Source of the DNA: Colias croceus
Taxonomy: Eukaryota; Arthropoda; Insecta; Lepidoptera; Pieridae
Length of the DNA: 64,000 bases
Assembly (NCBI RefSeq): GCF_905220415.1
Contig: NC_059547.1
Span: forward strand, 7,886,501 to 7,950,500
Direction of reading: 5' to 3'
The notes below the pieces were generated by a model. The model searched no databases, was not told the origin of the DNA, and saw only the letters and a list, made by a program, of their open reading frames with translations. Shown here piece by piece: positions 1-13,000 of this stretch. Position numbers and translations under genes: made by a program. Positions within the stretch are counted from its first letter, which is position 1. Each line of letters opens with the position of its first letter.

Positions 1-881
1 GGCAAATTATAGGATTTCATACGTTCTGAATTGAGAATTGATTTGATTAAAGTTTGAGAAAGCTTATGTCACCTAAAATAAAATAGTTAACAGCATTCAA
101 TTATGGTTTGATTCGTTCTTTACATCCAATATTAAATTCAGATCCAAGAGTTGTACTGGTCCAAAGTTCAGGTTAGCAGGGGATTTTCTAGTCTGTGTAC
201 TGTCACTTAGTAACCAAAGACTTTTACGTATAGGTATTGATATTTTTTAATATTTACATAAAGTGTTATCGTTTTTAATTTACAAAAATAAATATACCAA
301 TCAATAAAGCACGCAAAAATTAATCACAACTAAGTGACGTGTCGTATCGAAATGGCGTTTCAACACACATGTGTTCCATAAATCATTTTGTTCATACCTG
401 GCTATTGATTTTCAAACGAGAACTTCAATCAAAAAGCGCGCGTGTTTCTATTAAATCACGTTCGAAATTTATGATTTTCTGTATCTAATATTCGTTACAT
501 GTAGGGTGGGTATCGCCTTAACAAAATACAGTCTTGTAACATATTCGTTTACGGTCTACATTTATTTTTAGAAAACTAAATAATGTAATTGATTTATTAT
601 GTATTATGTACCTAAATTAATATACATTTGTTCAATCTTTTAACCAACTTTATGCTATACAATACTACAGAGAGCTGAGTGCTTTAACATCACATTCCTA
701 AAAAAAGAGCGTGTGTGCCGAGCACACGTATCAGAAATGAAACTTACTTGGCAAGCTTTGCAATTCAAACCAAACTTCCTTGATAATGGAACTGATATAA
801 TTATACAATAATTAATATAATAATAGTTAATATTGATTAATTAAGCATATAGTAAGCTTTATATATATATTTTTTCCACAG
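1..881. other. Intronic sequence upstream of the first visible eva-1 exon
   Basis: AT-rich sequence ending in a polypyrimidine-type splice acceptor (TTTTTTCCACAG, AG at 880-881). I see no exon, repeat family or RNA gene in it. Because the first visible exon opens in mid-codon, this must be intron of the same gene. Confidence 0.6.
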
Positions 882-1087
882 CATTATTAGCCGGTACATT
901 GAAGACGATGCAGCGAGCAGCCTGTGACGATGAGATGGTATCCCTGGCCTGTCCCCGGGGAACATCCATTAGCATCCAAGTTGCACAGTATGGGAAAGCG
1001 GCGCTGGATGCTCACACATGTGTTGCTGAGAAACCACAAGAATCGACGGATCTTAGCGAAAAGTGCTTGTGGCCGAATGCTATGCAG
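882..1087 (+). CDS. eva-1: eva-1 exon: first half of SUEL lectin domain 1
   Basis: Acceptor CCACAG at 880-881 and donor CAG|GTACTT after 1087. The first two bases finish a codon begun in an exon left of the window, and the exon ends at a codon boundary (phase 0). It encodes the domain start with CDDEMVSLACPRGTSISI, QYGK and LWPNAMQ, matching the N-terminal half of a SUEL lectin fold. The exon continues in frame into 8300-8438. Confidence 0.88.
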
Positions 1088-4000
1088 GTACTTATAATTT
1101 TAGCAATGGTATTTTAAAAAGAGACTTTTGCGATTTAATAGGATATTTTCATTAGGTATATATTTATAAATCCTTAAGTCTTCAATTTTTAGTGTGGTAT
1201 TACGCGCATTACAGGTAAACTCAGTTATTAAAAGAAATCAATAAAATGTTATTTCCTAACAGAGGCAATCCTCTCTGTTGCTAATTACTCTATGATGATC
1301 AGATCTTTCTGTATTAGCAATAATAAGGTTGATATTAAATACGTGACGGGTGTACTTGCATATACTTATTGTGATATAAATATCATACGTATATTTAATA
1401 TACCTATTTGTTATCAAGCCTTCCCAACTACAATTTTCAATACACATATTAATTCTCGAGTAACCTGTGAATTTGTTACAACCATGTAAATATCCTACCT
1501 TGTATCAGGCCGCATTCGCAGCGATTGGGGCTCGGAACTCGGACGTTGTTTAATCGATATCCGATAACTACCCTCACTTAGTTAATAGTCTTAGTGACTG
1601 AACTGCGGTATTGCATTCCAACTGTTTTAACCTCATTCTGTTTATTTGTATCTAGTAAATATATGGAAATGTACTGAGTTATGTCGGGGCAACCCGCAGT
1701 ACATGCATGTGATATCGTATTTGTTAACGCAGCATAACTACGGCCACCCTGCATCGCCTTAATGCATTTTGTATTTCTTAGAACATAGATTGCAGCGTTG
1801 CATTTTTGTTTAACGATAAGTTTATAGTTTAAGTTTTCATTCTGGATGTAGAGAGCACATATTAAAGACGTTTAAATTAAATCTTGTCTTTTTAAAAAAC
1901 GTCCTTCGGTCCGTCGAAATTTGAGTGGCGCAGCCGGTAGGATACTCGATAATATCCTGCTGCCGAGCTAACACTATAGCCTATAAAAGGATCTGTGATA
2001 GTGCGGTGCTTGTACGAGTATCCTCGAACCAAATAAATAACTCTCCCGCGACGCGTACGCGTAAAACTCAATCGCTGAAGTGAAACGCGTACTGTGACCT
2101 CAAGGACGAGCATCCAGGATCATAAGTGAAGGACATGGGAGCGAGCAGTCTGTGAGTAAACCTCTTCACTCCTGTTTTTCACATTCCCTGTTTTCACGAA
2201 ATCCCCGACCCAAAATAGTCGGCCTAATCATTACGTTTATTTGATTTTGTTCGTTGCAATTATCGTGATAATTCGTAATTTTTAGTGTTTAATTTTAAGT
2301 GTTAGTTATTAGTAAAAAATAGTGTTATCTTTATTATATTTAGAGTTTTAATCGCTAAAACTTTATCTTTATTACATTTAGAGTTTTAATCGCTAAAACT
2401 AACTAAAAGAACCAAAATGGAAGAGATTAAACTCATACCAAGAGAAATACTATGTATCATCCCCAAATTTGATGGAGATGAAAAACTGTTAAACCTATTT
2501 ATCAATAAAAGTGAATATATTATAAGATCATTCCAAGATGCGAATAATAGCGCACAAAACTTATATGTATACCATGCCATAACGAGTAGGCTTATCGGTA
2601 AGGCAGCGTCACTGCTTAGTGATTACCAAAATATAACTTCATGGACTGAATTAAAGGAAATACTTACCCAACATTTCGGAGACCCGCGATCGGAAGAGTG
2701 TATAGCACTAGAGTTAGAAGGGTTAAAAATAAAACAAGGTGAAAGTTACATACAGTTTTGCCACAGAATACAAAATATTAAAAGTTCCCTATTTTCAAAA
2801 GTAAACCGCTTCACGGATGAAGGAGTCAAAGCCGCGAAGATGATCATATACAATAATACTGCGTTAAATGTTTTTCTGTACAACCTCCCGGAGGACATGA
2901 TCCGGATTGTTAGATTAAGGGGTTGTACAAACTTAGAAAATGCACTTAGCGTAGTTACAGAAGAAGTAAATTTTATACAACAATATAACGCAAAGATTAG
3001 TAAGCCAAAACCTATAACTCAAAACACTTTCCAAAATTCATTAAAACCTAATTACAGTACGATGCCTTTAAATCAAAACTTTAAATACGGCAGTCCTCAA
3101 CAGCCAATTGGGTATAGACCGAATTTCGCTCAACAACCTCGACCAAATTTAATGCAACCACCCCAACCTAATTTTATTCAACAGTTAAGGCAAACACCAC
3201 AAGCCCAAGGCTATAAATTTGGCACACAATCTAATAATAACCACCAATTGCGACCTTTTCAAAATTCCGGTTATAAATTTGGAATCCCAAATCAACAAAC
3301 AGACCAACCTCGTTTTAAATTTGGCATACAACATGCTCAGGCACCGAACCCCGGCTTAAATAGTGATGTATCAATGCGTACGGCACCTATGAGGCAAAAC
3401 GTAACTCATAATCTATATTACTGCGATGAACCAAATTACGAAAATTACGGTAACTCCACATTAGATTATAACAAAGACGCCGCGAACGATTTATACGAAT
3501 TTACCGATCCGGAAGTAACTGAAAGCAATTTTAATGACAATAACGAATTTCCTGTTACCGGCCTCCAACGAGACAGTGAAATAATAAATTTAAATTATTG
3601 CGACAGCATCTTAAAATTACCACATATTATAGTTCCCGAAATAAAAGCAAAGTTTCTCATAGATACCGGTAGCAGTCGTTGCTTTATAAGTCCGGCCAAA
3701 GCAGAAGAATATTTTAGAGACCATAAACAGTATGAACAATTTACAGTTGTTAGTACACATGCGCAAAGCACTCATGATGAGGTTATAGTAATTCCGTTAT
3801 TAAAAACTTTTAGAAGCTCACTTTCCCACAAATTTTATGTATACAATGTAGACAGTAAGTATGATGGATTAATCGGATCTGATTTACTTAAGACGCTAGA
3901 TGCAAATATCGATATGAAGCACCAAGTTTTAGAAACATTTAACGCCAAAATACCGATTATATACAACCCTCCGTTAAAAATCACCTTAGAGCCTCGATCA

Positions 4001-7000
4001 GAAACTAGAGTTTCAATTCCAACCAACTTTCAGAACGGTGACTCTATATTAGATTTTCAGACTTTTCGTGAAAGCGTTCGTATGCCAGCAGCAATAGTTG
4101 ACGTGTCAACGAAAGTTAATGTAGATGAAAAGGAGCGAAATCTTCAAAAACACTTAACCGATGCAACAGACGAAATAGTAAAAGTTAGTAACGATCAGGC
4201 TGGAACATGTGACCCGCGACCCCTGACGCCGAATACAATTTCGTCTGATTCAGACCGAACAGTGCCTATTACTAAAAATAATTGCCCGAGGTCCCCATAT
4301 CCCCTTGTCTGTTATAAAATCTTTAGAAGAACGATGTCAAAAAAATCGCATCTGTGGACCCCGCTCCTGGAGCTTGATTATACCGTGACGTACCTTCTGT
4401 CGTATTTTTTACAATTGTATATCGTAAACTATATCTTTCCTACTCAAACTAACACAAAATATCAACAGAAGAACAAGGATGGCATACATCCACATGTTTA
4501 CATAACAAAAACGTAGCTACGAGCGTCTCTAGCGCTTTAAAAAGTTACCGTCCAACGTCTCGATTTCGCGCGCATCGCTGACAGCGTCATTGGGTTTAGT
4601 CATCGATTTTAGGAATGTTTTACAAAGGTTTCATATGTCTTTTATTGTTTTAACGATTCGTAAATGAACACTATGCTTTATCATGACATCTGTCATCAAA
4701 TAAATGTAACAGAATTCATCCTGTCAGGTATCCAAAGTTCAAGAGGTACTTTTTTCAAGTGCTTTTTTTGTTGTTTCATTTCTCGTAACATAAAAACTTC
4801 TTACAGCCAAAACTCTTTTGTAGTCAAGTATAAGAACCGAACTTTAATAAAAGTTAATAACCTAAGCCACTTGGATTGAAGAATAATTAACGGTCCCTAT
4901 TTTTTGCCCGGCGCTCGGCCGCTCGGAATGGCTAATGTTTTTGTAAGCCTTGTATTTTAAAAAAAATGTATAGGAATGAATGGTTTTTATTATTTAATGA
5001 GTTTGTATATGTATTATTGTAAATACAATAAAACCTTTTTGTATGAATAATTATTTATTTATTTATTTTTAACGAGTTTTGTACAATGAACTAAAAAAAA
5101 TTGCTCACCCTGATTTCAAGCTAGAATTACTTATTTATTGCAAAGTAATTTATGACTAAGATATCTTTTATATATTAGCTTGTTTCATAACGATTCGAAC
5201 GATATTAGTTATACAAAGTAGCTCCCTACAAAATTTTAGAGATATCGTCATTGTTTATAACTCGCACGGTTTCGCGCTGACCACGCAGAATGGCCTTCAC
5301 AGATGCGCGAAACCGTGCAAAATGGCCGCCACAGCTGAAGGGATATTCGATTCCGTCACTTGATAGTAGTACAATAACCGCGGAAAGCACCTTGACCGCG
5401 TCTAGCAATAATAGCGAAAATACAGATACGGTTCACTCAGCTCGCGATCTTGATAGGGAAGGCATACTGATTCTAGATGAAGCTGTAGATTTTAATGAAC
5501 AATTAACTCAACAATTTGTAAAAGATCACTACAAACGTACAAAATTTTTAAACAAATATCTTAAAGACAAAATTATTCATAAGAAACAGGTTATTAAGGA
5601 TAAGTATGGCGGTGAAAATAATTTTAACATAGACATAGGAGATTCAGCTTACATTAAAGGAGTTAACACGAGACGTGCTATAGATAAGCCTAGGTATCAG
5701 AAAGCGATAGTCACGGGACCGATCCATAAAAATATTGTGCCAGTAACGACGCACAATCGTGAAACTAAAGTTCCCATTAAAAACATTAAGCGTCCTCCAC
5801 AGGTTAATAATTTTGGCGATCCACGTGATCCAAAACCAGGGTCTTCAACTGCACCAGATTAAACGGAACCCCGGGATACTACCTCTCCGTGAAGGCTATG
5901 CAGTCGTCAGCAATGACACATGGAGAATTATTAAGGTCTTAGATTTAAAGTTAATATATGACGATTAAGCAGTGGTGGCTCAGTGGTGAGACCTCGGACT
6001 TCGAATCGATAAGTCCGAGGTTCGAGACCAGACGAGCGCGCAGGAAATAAATTGATTTTTCAATTTATCTGCGCATGTTGTAACATCACCACTGCTCGAA
6101 CGGTGAAGGAAAACATCGTGAGGAAACCGACATGTCGAAGAATTAAAAAGTTCGACGACATGTGTCATCCGCCAACACGCACTTGGCCAGCGCGGTGGAT
6201 TATGGCCTGTACCCTCATAGGAGGCCCGTGTCCCAGCAGTGGGAACGTATATGGGCTGATGATGATGATGATGATGATATGACGATTTAGAATTTAATAT
6301 AAATAGTTATCTATCATTTAGAAATCAGGTTCATAGTTGTATTGAAGTAAAAGCGTTAGGTTCCGATTTTATTACAACAGAATTACAAACAGATTATCAT
6401 ATGAATTATACTATTGAAAAATTTGAACAATTAATTCCGTCTTCTAGATCTAAACGTGGTTTATTAAATCCACTTGGTTCAGTTATAAAAATTATCACCG
6501 GTAACCTCGACAACGAAGATGCTATACAATTTGAAAACACTATTGAAAAATTAAAGACTAAACAAGACTCTATAATACATAAGATGACGATCGTTACTGA
6601 GATGGTGGGTTCGTTATTAAATGTAGCTGAAATATCTAATAACAATTTCATTGCAATCCAGAATAAGCTAAATGTAATTGATTCGCTTTTAAATGACACA
6701 AATTTACATCAAAAGACTAATGAAATTATACATACATATTCTGCATTCTTCCATAATTTTATGTCTCTTTATGTTAGGTTAAGTGAAATAGAAACTGCTG
6801 TAGCTTTTAGTAAAATTAAACTTTTACACCAATCTGTTGTAGATACTAAGGAATTATTACTTTTATTAAAAAACATTGAAACTAGCTCTAAGTTGCCATT
6901 TCCAGTAAATTTAGATAATGTTCTTAAAATTGAACAATTAATAGAAGTACAAACTTATGTAAAACAAAGTCAAATAAAATTCGTAATGACTATTCCATTA

Positions 7001-10000
7001 ATTACTGATGACATTTATTCATATTTTAAAATAATACCTTTACCTATATTTAACGAAGAAAAAGGTCAGACTTCCCTTATCGTACCCAAATACCCATATG
7101 TCCTTGTGAAGGGGTTGAAAACCATGCCACTTTCACAACCATGCAAAGAAATAGATGAAGACCGGTTCCTATGCCCGGAAATACTGACATCAACATTATA
7201 TAAAGACGATTGTTTAACTGATCTTTTGCGGCTATCTACAAATGTTTCCAGTTGTCAGCCGATTCCCATTTCCATAGATGACGTGAAAATCGACAATGTT
7301 CTGCCAAATAGATGGATACTATACGTAAATGTGGAAACAGTACTTACCAAGGTCTGTGAAAACGAGGTAACCCAAGAATTCCTTCATGGTACCTATTTAT
7401 TGGCGTTAGATGAGACTGGCTGTTACGTGAAAATCGGAGATATAACACTAAAGAAATATGAAGTAAATGGAATTGATATTATATACCCAAGTTTACCAAA
7501 AATTATATTACCAAATTTGATGAACTTCCCGACCGACAGGAAGCCTGTTAACCTGAAGGGTGCAAATTTAACCGACATAAATATGCTTAGGCATCTAATT
7601 GAAAATAGTGAAAATAGTGAAAACCAGTTTAGTAGTACAGTGAATAGTGCCGTCGGAGTGATTAACATTATAACTTTTGTATTAATCGTAATTATAATTG
7701 TAATTGTGGTAGTAATTAAGTCTAAATTAAGAAAAATATGTATTCAAGAAAATCCTTCAGATTTTCTTGAAACTGAGAATGGAGGAGTTATGTCGGGGCA
7801 ACCCGCAGTACATGCATGTGATATCGTATTTGTTAACGCAGCATAACTACGGCCACCCTGCATCGCCTTAATGCATTTTGTATTTCTTAGAACATAGATT
7901 GCAGCGTTGCATTTTTGTTTAACGATAAGTTTATAGTTTAAGTTTTCATTCTGGATGTAGAGAGCACATATTAAAGACGTTTAAATTAAATCTTGTCTTT
8001 TTAAAAAACGTCCTTCGGTCCGTCGAAATTTGAGTACTGAAAGTTAAGTTTACAATTTTCTACCTGTTGATAAATGTTTTCGTTTATTTGTGTTTAGTAG
8101 TAAAAATATATAAGATAAAGTTCTAGACAGTCGTAATATATTCGATCATATTTCAAGACAAGTAAATGTACAGATTTATAACGACAAAACCACAAGCTAG
8201 CTAACAATGCTTATGTAAATTGGTAATTTTATTCCCCAAAGTGCCGCGCAACAAAACAAACTGACACTTTATCTAGTTGATGTATAATTTTGTCCACAGT
8301 ACTCGCTTCTGCAAACAGTCGTGGAAGCTTGTCAGAAGAAGCCGGCTTGCAAATTTAGCACGAAATCAAAACCAGGATCTGTTGACCCCTGTCCACATGC
8401 GAGGAAGTTCGTCGAAGTTGCATACAAGTGCAGGCCTTGTGAGTATTTAATTGCTAAATGTCCCTTACATTTAGAGTTCATGTACCTTTATGTGTGGGTA
8501 TATGTATGTACCATAATTATGAGATACTTTGTTGGAATATTGAATATGACAATAACGTATTTTATAGTCAACGATGTATGTTCTTTGTTTACAGTTTTAT
8601 TAATTATTATAGGAATTGCTACTTGTGATTATCTTAAATAATAGTTACGTCTATTTAAATAACTATACCTTTATCTATTCATCTTTTGTTAAAGTAAAAG
8701 TTATTCACAGCTCATTCATAGAAAAAAGTCAGACCAAAGATAACCTACAAAAGTACCAAACACAAATGAAAACATCTATTGATTTATATTTTCCCGCCTT
8801 ATTGAGTATAAGGTTATCAAAAATTCCTCCATTGTACCTGAAAGCGTTCACAAATTCAGATGTTTCCACACAACACCTCCAATCACCATACATTAAAGGA
8901 ACAATCACATTCATCGAATATGCCAAGCACATGTTACATTTATCACTGGCGGAAATAATTCCCGCGCTTTTTGATACTTGTATCTCAGTGTTAACAGGGC
9001 GAAAAATGATATTTGACGCGAAAACATAGGTATATTCTAAATCCGACATGGTAATTAATTCGTTTGGTTTTGTAATTGATTTTTTTAATATAGTTCAAGT
9101 TTAAATTACTTGAATAACGTTTTCTAAACTATATAAACGTTAAGTGGGTTGCCATAAATCAAAAAATAAAAAGATGTTTGCTTTCGAAGTTTGAAAATTC
9201 GGGGTTTGCATTCGAATTCTACACATATTATCTAATAACAATAACAATGAACCAATCTGTTAAGTGAAAATGTACATACAATCGTTTTATTTTTGCTGAA
9301 ATTATAAGTAAATAAAAATAATTCTGACTCCATAGCATTCTCTGTTCTAGACAGCGCTAATATATTCATTATATTTTTGGGGATACCTCAGCGTATTAAA
9401 GAATTTTTATACTGTTTGATAGCAGAAGACACAAAGGGCCTTGTCACAACCATTATATGAAAGTTATTGGTTCTTTCCCTTATTTAAGGTCGCGTTAGAT
9501 TCTGCTGAAGCCCGTAGGCCATCCTGATTTATCTATCGTTTATTTATTCATGTGATTTTTGGGATTTTCGGCTTTAAGTTTCGTAATAAAGGTTCTTTTG
9601 TGACGCGTTCGGACTTTATGGGACCGTTTAAATCAAATAGGATATGGAGCTATTTATATCTTTTTTATATTAAAGAGTGAAAACGAAATATTTATGTTCT
9701 GTATTTTAGTTTCACGACTTTATAAATAAACTATTAATTATAAGTAGAAACTCTTTTCCGAAACAAAAAACTTTCTTTCAATTAATCAAGTACTTCTAAA
9801 TACGTTAGAAACTAGGCAATTATATATTTTCTAAGAAAGACTTATTTCGACTCTACACCAAAATTGAAAATAATTCCGTACAGAATTATATGAGATTTAA
9901 CATTTCAATCGCTTCTTATTACTCACTCAGTTTACTCCCTAATTTTATTATTCCGAGAATCCATTCACGAGTCCAAGAGTCGTTGACAGAATATTGTCGA

Positions 10001-13000
10001 GTAATTTGTGCTTATCCGAAACAATAGGGTTGCTAATCGCAATGGTTTTTACGAGGGCGGTGTGAGTCGTGATTTATGTGATGTTATTAAATTCCGGGGA
10101 GAGGTCACCGCCCGGCCGCTCCCTGGCCATAGGTGTGGTTATTATCGCATTGGGCAGTCGGGCGAGGTAGCCCTGCGATTTAAGTTTTTAATTTTTGTTA
10201 TATCGATTGACAGTGTATGTGGATAAAGAACAAGATAGAGAAGCAGGATTCTACTTATTTTAGAAACGTGAGTTGGTGAGGATGGTTACTCCTTCACACA
10301 AAAACTGAAAGAAAGAAACATTGATTACATAGCTTATTTAATATGTTTTTATTTGGCAAAATGTAAGGAAAATAGGAAATTGGACGCAAATAAATGTAGT
10401 CATAATTTGTGCTTACAAAGCCTAAAATCTATTCCTGGTTAATAAGCTAAGTTAGGCCTTCCAGCTAGTTTGAAATGCAGACATTGTATCCTCCTTGTAT
10501 GTTATTCATCCAGTTTTTATGTAGATGTTCTATCTTGTTTTAGGCGACAAGAATACAGACAACGTATTATGTTACTATTCACCAGTTTTATAAAGATCTA
10601 TATTTATTGGGGGTAAAAATCAACATGTATCGTTTTTTATTTCGTTTTTGAAGCAACGTCTTGAACATCGCAAAGTTAACAATATATTTCCTCGACTAAA
10701 TAACATTGCTTCTTTTTAAGATAAATACTCTTATTATTACAAGCGTTCTTTCTGAAATATGATAACATTTTATATTATTATCTAGTGGTATGTAACATAA
10801 TATAATGATATTTTTATTTTATTATGTAACTGGTGAACTGTAAAAAGTAGACACCTAAATATATTGTAAGAAATAACACGCGAGGCCGGGTTAAATATTG
10901 GTTTGAATGTAATAAGAATGTACTGCGATTCTACACAGCTACCTAATTGATGTAGGTAGTTGATAACAAAACGCAGCAAGTCAACGACTATTAGCAAAGT
11001 GAAGGTAGTTGGGTCGAACGTCGTATAAACAACGTCCGAGCCCCGAGGCACGATTCGTACGAATGCGCCACGAGACAAAGGAAAGCGGCTTTTTATAGTA
11101 TTCGACAGCTAAGCATGTTCAGACTTGAAATAATGACAACTATGTTGACAACTATTCATCCACAAAAATATTAAATCAAAAGTTACGTCTAACACGGCCA
11201 TACTGACAATCGTACGTCCTCGTACGCCTTTTTCTCGTATTACAGTACAACGGTAGTTCATCTCGGGATTACACATTAACCATCCTGCCTCGGCCACACT
11301 GACCTTACAGAACAACAATCACATCCACATGACATAGGCACTACGTTCGCGTATCATGGGAACAACGCCTACTCATTTGTGACATAGGCACGACGTTCGC
11401 TTAACACAAATGAAGGCTCAACTACCCCGAACCGCAGGGCGCAGTCCGGATAGCACACACAATTCCTTCGATGAACTACATTCCCGTTACAATAATCCAC
11501 GCAACAAACTTTTACTTCACACAACGCACGAAAAAACACAAACGCCAGTATGCCGTTACAAAACTACGTAAACTCAAACACATTTAAAAAGTATGGGCTT
11601 GAATTCTATCCCGCTTCTGATGTAAGAAATAACACGCGAGGCCGGGTTAAATATTGGTTTGAATGTAATAAGAATGTACTGCGATTCTACACAGCTACCT
11701 AATTGATGTAGGTAGTTGATAACAAAACGCAGCAAGTCAACGACTATTAGCAAAGTGAAGGTAGTTGGGTCGAACGTCGTATAAACAACGTCCGAGCCCC
11801 GAGGCACGATTCGTACGAATGCGCCACGAGACAAAGGAAAGCGGCTTTTTATAGTATTCGACAGCTAAGCATGTTCAGACTTGAAATAATGACAACTATG
11901 TTGACAACTATTCATCCACAAAAATATTAAATCAAAAGTTACGTCTAACAATATATTTATTTTAGTCTTCGATTATGAACACAGAACGTAGCAGGTGCAA
12001 GGTACAGAAACAGTCAAATATCCAGGCAAATTCATACGTATAAAATAAGAATACAAAAAAAAAAAAACAAGATCTACATACAGAAATAAATGTCATAGAT
12101 ACACATTATAATAACGCTAACATGGTAGATCATTAAATGCACCTATTTCAAACATATTGAATCCAATCATACACTTTTGAACACATCCATTAAGAGCAAT
12201 TATGGTCAGAGTAGAGAAGACTAGACCTATTCAAAATTAATCGTAAAATAAGGTAAATAAAACCGCGCGTTTACGCATGCTATGAGTAACAATACTATGC
12301 TCCATCAACCCCCAGTGAAGATATAATTGATCAACGAATGCTCGACGCTTTTAACGTAGTGGTTTTAGATTTCTAATGGAATGAAAGGGTTGTGGCCAAG
12401 TCCTCTGCTTACATTGCAATTAATACGGCTAATTATGTTAACGTGTATGCTCTGTTAATTGAGTTTAAAATAGCCAATAGTCGTTCATATTTTGTTGGAA
12501 CTTTGCGTGTGAGGTATTGATTTTGTTTTGTGATAATTGTGATACGCCTATGCTTTTCAGTGGGTGTTGTATTTGACTTTATTGTGTCTTTGAAGTGAAG
12601 ATATTGTAAAAATAATATAAAGATAGTATAGATGTATAAGATTGTTTATGTATTTTGGTTGTGACTCTTAGGCCCAGATTCACAATCGTGACTTTACTTT
12701 AGAGCAAAAGAGTCTTCACAAAGTAAACTTTGTATGGCCGAAGTTTACTTTCAACATATTTAATTTCAGAGAGAATTGCTTGACTTTCCTTAGAAAAGTA
12801 CGGCCCCAAAGTAAAGTACAGGGTAAGACGTGTACCTAACTGTTACTTTATACGCATAATTTATGTTTTTGAGAACATAATATTATTAAATTAAGTTATA
12901 TTTCCATAAAAAAACATATTATATGATAATAACATTATTATTTTATATCAAAAATGAAATGTTTAGAAAAAAAACATTATGTAGGAAGATTATAGTTGAA

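Larger units (their letters stand above)
5759..7846 (+). pseudogene. env: Errantivirus env (fusion glycoprotein) interrupted by a SINE
   Basis: The frame downstream of the SINE (ATG 6401 to TAA 7844-7846, 481 codons) contains an RSKR furin-type cleavage site (6446-6457), a hydrophobic GLLNPLGSVIK stretch directly after it as in F-type fusion peptides, a long helical region, a cysteine-containing ectodomain, and a membrane anchor near residues 420-441 followed by a basic KSKLRK. The C-terminus reads into the 3' LTR. This plan matches errantivirus Env proteins related to baculovirus F, which mediate membrane fusion. The same reading frame continues upstream of the SINE (to 5965). The SINE plus duplication adds 321 nt (a multiple of three), but a TAA at 5966-5968 ends translation at the junction. 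The true start is unknown because env is normally expressed from a spliced RNA and overlaps the pol end; 5759 only marks the visible open frame. Confidence 0.82.
1677..8035 (+). mobile_element. Errantivirus-type endogenous retrovirus, internally deleted, in an eva-1 intron
   Basis: A complete LTR-to-LTR element of 6,359 bp. The two 250-bp LTRs are identical by eye, a tRNA-Ser-type primer site adjoins the 5' LTR, and a purine tract precedes the 3' LTR. ACTG flanks both ends (1673-1676 and 8036-8039), giving a 4-bp target duplication (5 bp, TACTG, if the LTR ends one base earlier). Gag, protease, an integrase tail and an Env with a furin-type site are present in the usual gypsy/TED order. Reverse transcriptase, RNase H and the integrase core are missing, so the copy cannot replicate itself. 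It sits in sense orientation in the intron 1088-8299, which would be about 850 bp without it. Identical LTRs indicate a recent insertion, probably helped in trans by an intact relative. Confidence 0.9.
10865..11950 (-). mobile_element. TRIM-like non-autonomous LTR element
   Basis: Two 330-bp direct repeats (10865-11194 and 11621-11950) read TGTAAGAAAT...GTCTAACA, so they are TG...CA bounded, and look identical by eye. Between them are only 426 bp with no gag or pol coding. AT-rich ATAT flanks both ends, fitting a 4-bp (or 6-bp) target duplication. Orientation is taken as minus because TATAAAAAG reads in that direction inside each LTR (11090-11097 and 11846-11853). An LTR element this small must be moved by proteins of another element. 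The parent family is not determined. Confidence 0.82.

Noticed and set aside
8616..9029. 137-codon open frame in an eva-1 intron as a nested gene
   Set aside because: No domain, no good start context, AT-driven composition, and overlapping open frames on the other strand; a chance frame is more likely.
11109..11318. Minus-strand frames in the TRIM-like element as gag remnants
   Set aside because: No Gag, protease or RT motif. The frames are mostly LTR sequence duplicated in both copies.
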